A stretch of 5,484 bases of DNA, from the NCBI GenBank assembly GCA_943325355.2, contig CALPPA020000138.1:1-5484 (forward strand), given 5' to 3'. The DNA is from Klebsiella pneumoniae. GTDB lineage: Bacteria > Bacteroidota > Bacteroidia > Flavobacteriales > Flavobacteriaceae. Positions 4,973 through 5,484 of the stretch are shown in pieces. The position numbers were made by a program, and so were the translations under genes. Position 1 is the stretch's first letter; each line of letters begins with the position of its first letter. The notes under the pieces are model-generated. The model was not told the DNA's origin. It saw nothing but the letters and a program-made list of their open reading frames with translations, and did not search any database.

Positions 4973-5484
4973 TTACCCTTTATCCGACAGTCTCAATAAA
5001 TCGCCAAAAACTCCTCTCGCAGTAACTGCTGAACCTGCTCCAGCTCCTTGAATTACGATTGGTCTGTCTCCGTAGGATTCTGTATAAATTTCGAAGAACG
5101 AATCCGATCCTTTCAATCCGCCCAAAGCAGTATCCGAAGGTACGGAAACTAATTTTACTTCAAGATTTCCTTTGTCGTTTTGTAAATCTCCCGACAATTC
5201 ACCAATGTATCTCAAAACGTGATTCGGTTCTTGATTTTCTTTTATTTTAGCGTAAATCGGGTCAAATGCTGCCAATTTATTCAAGAAATCGGAAACACTT
5301 CCTTCACGCAAATGTTCTGGAATTAGGTTTTGAATGTTGATTTCTTCAAATTCATTTTGCAAATCCAATTCTCTTGCCAAAATTAGCAATTTTCTACCCA
5401 CATCGTTACCACATAAATCTTCTCTCGGATCAGGTTCCGTGTAGCCGTTATCAATTGCTTCTTTCAAAACTTCGCTGAACGGAA
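4973..5484 (-). CDS. thrA: Bifunctional aspartokinase/homoserine dehydrogenase, C-terminal part
   Basis: Only the last 169 residues are in the window; the frame runs off the right edge without a true start (the first in-frame TTG at 5467 is internal). They belong to the catalytic domain of homoserine dehydrogenase: FSEV...EAIDNGYTEPDPREDL with GNDVGRKLLILAREL, the conserved block that follows the active-site region, and the terminal VIQGAGAGSAVTARGVFGDLLRL that closes the NAD(P) domain as in E. coli ThrA. The dehydrogenase makes homoserine from aspartate semialdehyde. The fused aspartokinase half is inferred from this C-terminal type, which matches fused ThrA/MetL proteins better than stand-alone Hom, which carries a C-terminal ACT domain absent here. 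Homoserine made here, once acylated, is the substrate of MetZ two genes downstream, so a methionine-biosynthetic role is likely. Confidence 0.92.
   Translation of the reverse strand, partial: PFSEVLKEAIDNGYTEPDPREDLCGNDVGRKLLILARELDLQNEFEEINIQNLIPEHLREGSVSDFLNKLAAFDPIYAKIKENQEPNHVLRYIGELSGDLQNDKGNLEVKLVSVPSDTALGGLKGSDSFFEIYTESYGDRPIVIQGAGAGSAVTARGVFGDLLRLSDKG

Noticed and set aside
4964..4975. Perfect 12-bp palindrome taaaatatttta at the thrA stop codon
   Set aside because: Made only of A and T, no following U run, and likely by chance in AT-rich DNA; not a credible terminator.
4587..5051. Plus-strand open frame of 154 codons
   Set aside because: It spans the OsmC gene, the spacer and the end of thrA in antisense; no recognisable domain, and both overlapped genes are clear.

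Overview
The window looks like a chromosomal segment of a Bacteroidetes bacterium, most likely Flavobacterium or a close relative. The basis is the AT-rich composition, the lack of clear Shine-Dalgarno sequences before the starts, a promoter of the Bacteroidetes type (TTG, 18 bp, TAnnTTTG) before the TauE-type transporter gene, and the character of the encoded proteins. Genus is an inference; no search was possible.

All seven genes lie on the minus strand, so they read from the right edge to the left. They are: the 3' end of a bifunctional aspartokinase/homoserine dehydrogenase (thrA, 4973-5484, cut by the right edge); a YhfA-like OsmC-family protein (4409-4843); a MetZ-type O-succinylhomoserine/O-acetylhomoserine sulfhydrylase (3192-4364); an Rrf2-family regulator with a four-cysteine cluster (2728-3138); a TauE/SafE (TSUP) membrane transporter (1705-2616); an APS-type sulfonucleotide reductase CysH with iron-sulfur cysteines (1004-1705); and the small subunit of ATP sulfurylase CysD (1-864, cut by the left edge, about a dozen residues missing).

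Together the genes cover two converging branches. ThrA supplies homoserine, and MetZ puts sulfide onto an activated homoserine to give homocysteine. CysD (with CysN, expected beyond the left edge) makes APS from sulfate, and CysH reduces APS to sulfite. The TSUP protein probably moves a sulfur oxyanion, and the Rrf2 protein is the obvious candidate regulator. A sulfite reductase and a homoserine acyltransferase are needed to close the pathway and are not in this window.

Non-coding stretches are short. The 111-bp gap before the transporter gene holds the one convincing promoter and a possible operator. The 139-bp gap between cysH and cysD is a mosaic of short tandem repeats plus a hairpin. The 129-bp gap between thrA and the OsmC gene holds a GC-richer segment and a 10-bp direct repeat. 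No RNA genes, mobile elements, CRISPR arrays or convincing intrinsic terminators were seen. This is mainly a well-understood biosynthetic region; the less explained parts are the cysteine-bearing regulator, the OsmC protein, the substrate of the transporter, and the repeat-built cysH-cysD spacer.
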